From positions 372,001 through 436,000 of the forward strand of contig NZ_LXUF01000011.1 in assembly GCF_001648895.1 (NCBI RefSeq): a stretch of DNA of 64,000 nucleotides, written 5' to 3'. Below the pieces are notes generated by a model. It made no database searches. It had not been told where the DNA came from and saw nothing but the letters and a program-made list of their open reading frames with translations. A program made the translations under genes and the position numbers. The stretch comes from Methylovorus sp. MM2. Lineage in GTDB: Bacteria; Pseudomonadota; Gammaproteobacteria; Burkholderiales; Methylophilaceae. Below are positions 61,425 to 64,000 of this stretch, one piece after another. Position 1 is the stretch's first letter; each line of letters starts with the position of its first letter.

Positions 61425-62918
61425 TTATTTTGCTGCGCGCTTTATCAAAAATTCAGTCAACAATGGCACAGGGCGGCCTGTTGCACCTTTATCTTTGCCG
61501 GATTTCCACGCTGTGCCTGCAATATCCAGATGCGCCCAATCGTATTTCTTCGTGAATCTGGAAAGGAAACATGCTGCTGTGATACTACCGCCAGCACGAC
61601 CGCCAATATTGGCGATATCAGCAAAATTGCTATCCAGCTGACTCTGATAGTCATCCCAAAGTGGCATCTGCCATGCTCGATCAAGTGCTGCTTCACCAGC
61701 ATCCAGTAACTCTTTCGCAAGACCATCTTTATTACTGAAAAGACCACTGGCATGATGCCCCAAAGCGATCACACAAGCGCCCGTGAGGGTAGCGATATCA
61801 ACAACAGCCGCTGGATCGAACTTTTCAGCATAGGTAAGCGCGTCACATAAAATCAGACGGCCTTCAGCATCTGTATTCAATACCTCAATTGTTTGGCCTG
61901 ACATGCTGGTCAATATATCGCCCGGTTTGATGGCATTACCGTCTGGCATATTTTCGCAAGTCGGGATAATGCCGATCACATTCAAGGGCAGCTCCATCTC
62001 GGCAATCGCCTTCATCGTGCCAAATACGCTTGCAGCACCGCACATATCGTATTTCATCTCATCCATCTCAGCCCCCGGCTTCAATGAGATGCCACCCGTA
62101 TCAAATGTAATGCCCTTACCTACCAGTACGACTGGTTTTTGATTCTTTTTGCCTTTTTTGTGCTGTATCACGATCAACTTTGGTGGCTCAACGCTCCCTT
62201 GTGCAACGCCAAGGAAAGATCCCATACCGAGCTTTTCCATGTCCGCACGCTCAAGCACTTCAACTTGCAGGCCATGTGTCTTACCCAAGGCTTTTGCCTG
62301 ATCAGCAAGATATGTAGGCGTGCAGTAATTAGGTGCGAGATTACCAAGGTCTTTTGTAAAGCTGATACCAGAAGCGAGCGCCAGCCCTTGTTTAAGGCCG
62401 TCTTCGGCTTTTTTTACATCACTTTTGGCAACGCTAATGACCAGTTTCTTAATGCCTTTAGTATCTTTTATTTTGTTATCTTTACCTTTGGTCGCATCAA
62501 ATCGATAGGTGCTGTCCTGAGCGATTTCCACCAGTTGCGCGACTTTCCAGGCTGCGTCATATTTCTTGACTGGAATATCAGCCAGATAAGTAGTGACATT
62601 CGCCGCAGCACTGCTTGCCAAAGCACGGACTGAAGCACGCACAGCCTGACGATACTCACGCTCTTTGAACTCACGCTCTTTGCCCAAACCGATCAATACC
62701 ACACGTGTGGCAGCCACATTGGGCACACTATGCAACACCAAGCTGCTACCCAGCTTGCCTTCAAGGTCCCCACTACGCAAAACTGCGGTAATATAGCCCT
62801 CGGCGGCAAGATCGATTGCAACTGCGGCGGCAGAGAGTTTACGTGATTCGAATACGCCAACGATGACTGCATCGCTACGTTGTTTTTCCGGATTACCGTT
62901 TTTTATGCTAAATTCCAT
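61425..62918 (-). CDS. pepA: Leucyl aminopeptidase (M17)
   Basis: PepA (497 aa), a hexameric two-metal aminopeptidase that in E. coli also binds DNA in Xer recombination and carAB control. VGKGITFDTGGISLKPG, MKYDMCGAASVFG and NTDAEGRLILCDAL carry the metal ligands and catalytic residues. Divergent from lptF, as in many proteobacteria. Confidence 0.97.
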   Translation of the reverse strand: MEFSIKNGNPEKQRSDAVIVGVFESRKLSAAAVAIDLAAEGYITAVLRSGDLEGKLGSSLVLHSVPNVAATRVVLIGLGKEREFKEREYRQAVRASVRALASSAAANVTTYLADIPVKKYDAAWKVAQLVEIAQDSTYRFDATKGKDNKIKDTKGIKKLVISVAKSDVKKAEDGLKQGLALASGISFTKDLGNLAPNYCTPTYLADQAKALGKTHGLQVEVLERADMEKLGMGSFLGVAQGSVEPPKLIVIQHKKGKKNQKPVVLVGKGITFDTGGISLKPGAEMDEMKYDMCGAASVFGTMKAIAEMELPLNVIGIIPTCENMPDGNAIKPGDILTSMSGQTIEVLNTDAEGRLILCDALTYAEKFDPAAVVDIATLTGACVIALGHHASGLFSNKDGLAKELLDAGEAALDRAWQMPLWDDYQSQLDSNFADIANIGGRAGGSITAACFLSRFTKKYDWAHLDIAGTAWKSGKDKGATGRPVPLLTEFLIKRAAK

Positions 62919-62976
62919 TCACTTCGTCCTTTGGGCTAATCCTGCATTAACATCCTGATTGAATTATCCTGCGTTT

Positions 62977-63006
62977 TTGTCCTAAATCAAACTTGTTAAC
63001 TATAAA
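62977..63006 (+). promoter_or_regulatory. Candidate lptF promoter
   Basis: TTGTCC (62977-62982), an 18-base spacer and TATAAA (63001-63006) lie in the pepA-lptF divergent gap. A start near 63013 would give a very short leader of about ten bases without a clear Shine-Dalgarno, so this is tentative. Confidence 0.35.
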
Positions 63007-63023
63007 TATATTGAAATAAACGT

Positions 63024-64000
63024 ATGCTGCTCTTCAAACGCTCATTACTGCAAGAGCTGGTGACTACCGCTATCGGTGCCTTTATGGTGTTGTTCGGTAT
63101 CGTCATTGCACAACGGGTTGCCTACTATATCGGTATTGCAGCACGTGGCAGCCTTGCGAGTGACGCAATCAATACTTTGTTAGGCTTTAGCATGCTGAAG
63201 TTCCTGCCGATGCTGTTGTCGCTGACATTATTTTTAGCGGTGCTGCTCACATTGACCCGCTGGCATAGGGATAGCGAGATGGTCGTGTGGTTCAGCTCCG
63301 GCATCGGTATCGCCACATGGGTCAGGCCGGTGATCATATTTGCCACACCTGTTATCGTATTGATCGCCCTATTAAGTCTGTTTGTGACGCCTTGGGCTAC
63401 GCAAAAAGGTTCAGATTTCAAAGATCAGCTAAAGAGTCGCGACGAGTTAGCTTCTATCAGTCCCGGTGTATTCAAGGAATCACGCAATGCAGACCGTGTC
63501 TATTTCGTAGAAAGCTTCGATGAACTAGGCAATCTGGTTAAGAATATCTTTGTGCAATCGGTACAGCATCAACGCTTAGGCATCGTCGTAGCAAACCATG
63601 GTTATCGCGAGACAGAGGAAAATGGCGATAGCTTTCTCATCATGGAGAATGGCCGCCGTTATGAAGGTAAACCTGACACAGCGGAATACTCCAAAACCGA
63701 GTTTGAGCGTTATGCGATCCGCATAGAACCAGCCGAGGTCAAGCAAGACCCACCAAGCACGCAATCAAAAGGCAGCCTAGATCTATTACAGGATCGTAAC
63801 CCAGCCAACAATGCCGAGATGCAATGGCGCCTTGCTTTGCCGATCTCCGCTTTCATTCTGGTGCTGCTTGCGATTCCACTGAGTTTTGTCGATCCGCGCT
63901 CTGGCCGCTCAGCCAACCTAATGATGGCCTTATTGATCTATATCATCTATAACAATCTGCTTAGCATCATGCAAGCATGGTTAGCACAAGGAAAACTGAG
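63024..64000 (+). CDS. lptF: LPS export ABC transporter permease LptF (partial, runs off the window)
   Basis: LptF (325 codons seen, 3' end outside). Six-span permease of the LptB2FG lipopolysaccharide extractor. The start MLLFKRSLLQELVTTAIGAF, the first membrane group, a periplasmic beta-jellyroll (about 120-260, with SPGVFKESRNADRVYFVE) and the later spans from LPISAFILVLLAIPLSF are visible. lptG is expected next, beyond the window. Confidence 0.94.
   Translation, partial: MLLFKRSLLQELVTTAIGAFMVLFGIVIAQRVAYYIGIAARGSLASDAINTLLGFSMLKFLPMLLSLTLFLAVLLTLTRWHRDSEMVVWFSSGIGIATWVRPVIIFATPVIVLIALLSLFVTPWATQKGSDFKDQLKSRDELASISPGVFKESRNADRVYFVESFDELGNLVKNIFVQSVQHQRLGIVVANHGYRETEENGDSFLIMENGRRYEGKPDTAEYSKTEFERYAIRIEPAEVKQDPPSTQSKGSLDLLQDRNPANNAEMQWRLALPISAFILVLLAIPLSFVDPRSGRSANLMMALLIYIIYNNLLSIMQAWLAQGKL

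Overview
The window is a stretch of core chromosome from a betaproteobacterium, very probably a methylotroph of the Methylophilaceae (Methylotenera/Methylophilus/Methylobacillus group). The gene order is the usual betaproteobacterial one: L11-rif-str-S10 ribosomal superoperon, tRNA-tuf-secE-nusG, sspAB, tatABC, the his cluster, murA, mla, ccsA-resB. A 3-hexulose-6-phosphate synthase gene, the first committed step of the ribulose monophosphate formaldehyde pathway, sits inside the histidine cluster and is the clearest sign of methylotrophy. The genus is inferred from gene content, not from a search. I see no prophage, insertion sequence, CRISPR array or other mobile element.

Positions 1-22730 (all minus strand, so transcription runs from high to low coordinates) hold the translation and transcription machinery. 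The tRNA set Thr(TGT)-Tyr-Gly-Thr(GGT) leads into one tuf copy, tRNA-Trp, secE, nusG, rplK, rplA, an L10-type leader, rplJ, rplL, an attenuator hairpin, rpoB and rpoC. The str group follows (rpsL, rpsG, fusA, second tuf), then the S10 group (rpsJ, rplC, D, W, B, rpsS, rplV, rpsC and the start of rplP). The two tuf copies look identical within the reading frame and differ right outside it. Two strong sigma70-like promoters stand out: one at the rpoC end for the str group and one between rpsJ and rplC.

Positions 22731-31762 (mostly minus) hold sspB, sspA, a Nif3-family protein, a divergent membrane-anchored DegS/DegQ-type protease, tatC-B-A, a HIT protein and hisE-I-F-A-H-B, then the hexulose phosphate synthase gene with its own terminator. 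Positions 31919-41632 continue with hisC-D-G, murA, a CGFS glutaredoxin, a BolA/IbaG protein, a YadGH-type ABC exporter and mlaB-C-D-E-F. Read in the direction of transcription this is a long envelope-to-histidine-to-Tat cluster, mlaFEDCB-yadGH-ibaG-grxD-murA-hisGDC-hps-hisBHAFIE-hit-tatABC, in which hps is the foreign-looking insertion.

Positions 41700-64000 are more mixed. They hold a solitary prepilin-like gene, an orphan multi-pass sensor kinase with an HDxKN histidine box, the system II cytochrome c maturation pair ccsA-resB with a dihaem cytochrome c4, engB, trmB, a MidA-type methyltransferase, a pteridine reductase-like gene, ttcA, a three-gene operon (CHASE2 adenylate cyclase, SH3 protein, M48 protease), topA, a PBP7-type peptidase, a lone gcvH, a small uncharacterised gene, holC, pepA and the 5' part of lptF.

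No gap between genes exceeds 300 bases. The longest are the L10 leader (about 276), 56050-56290 (241) and 42380-42610 (231). This is ordinary housekeeping DNA for the most part. The points most worth checking are the hps insertion with its internal terminator, the cyclase-SH3-M48 operon, the orphan HDxKN kinase and the shared rpoC-end/str promoter hairpin.
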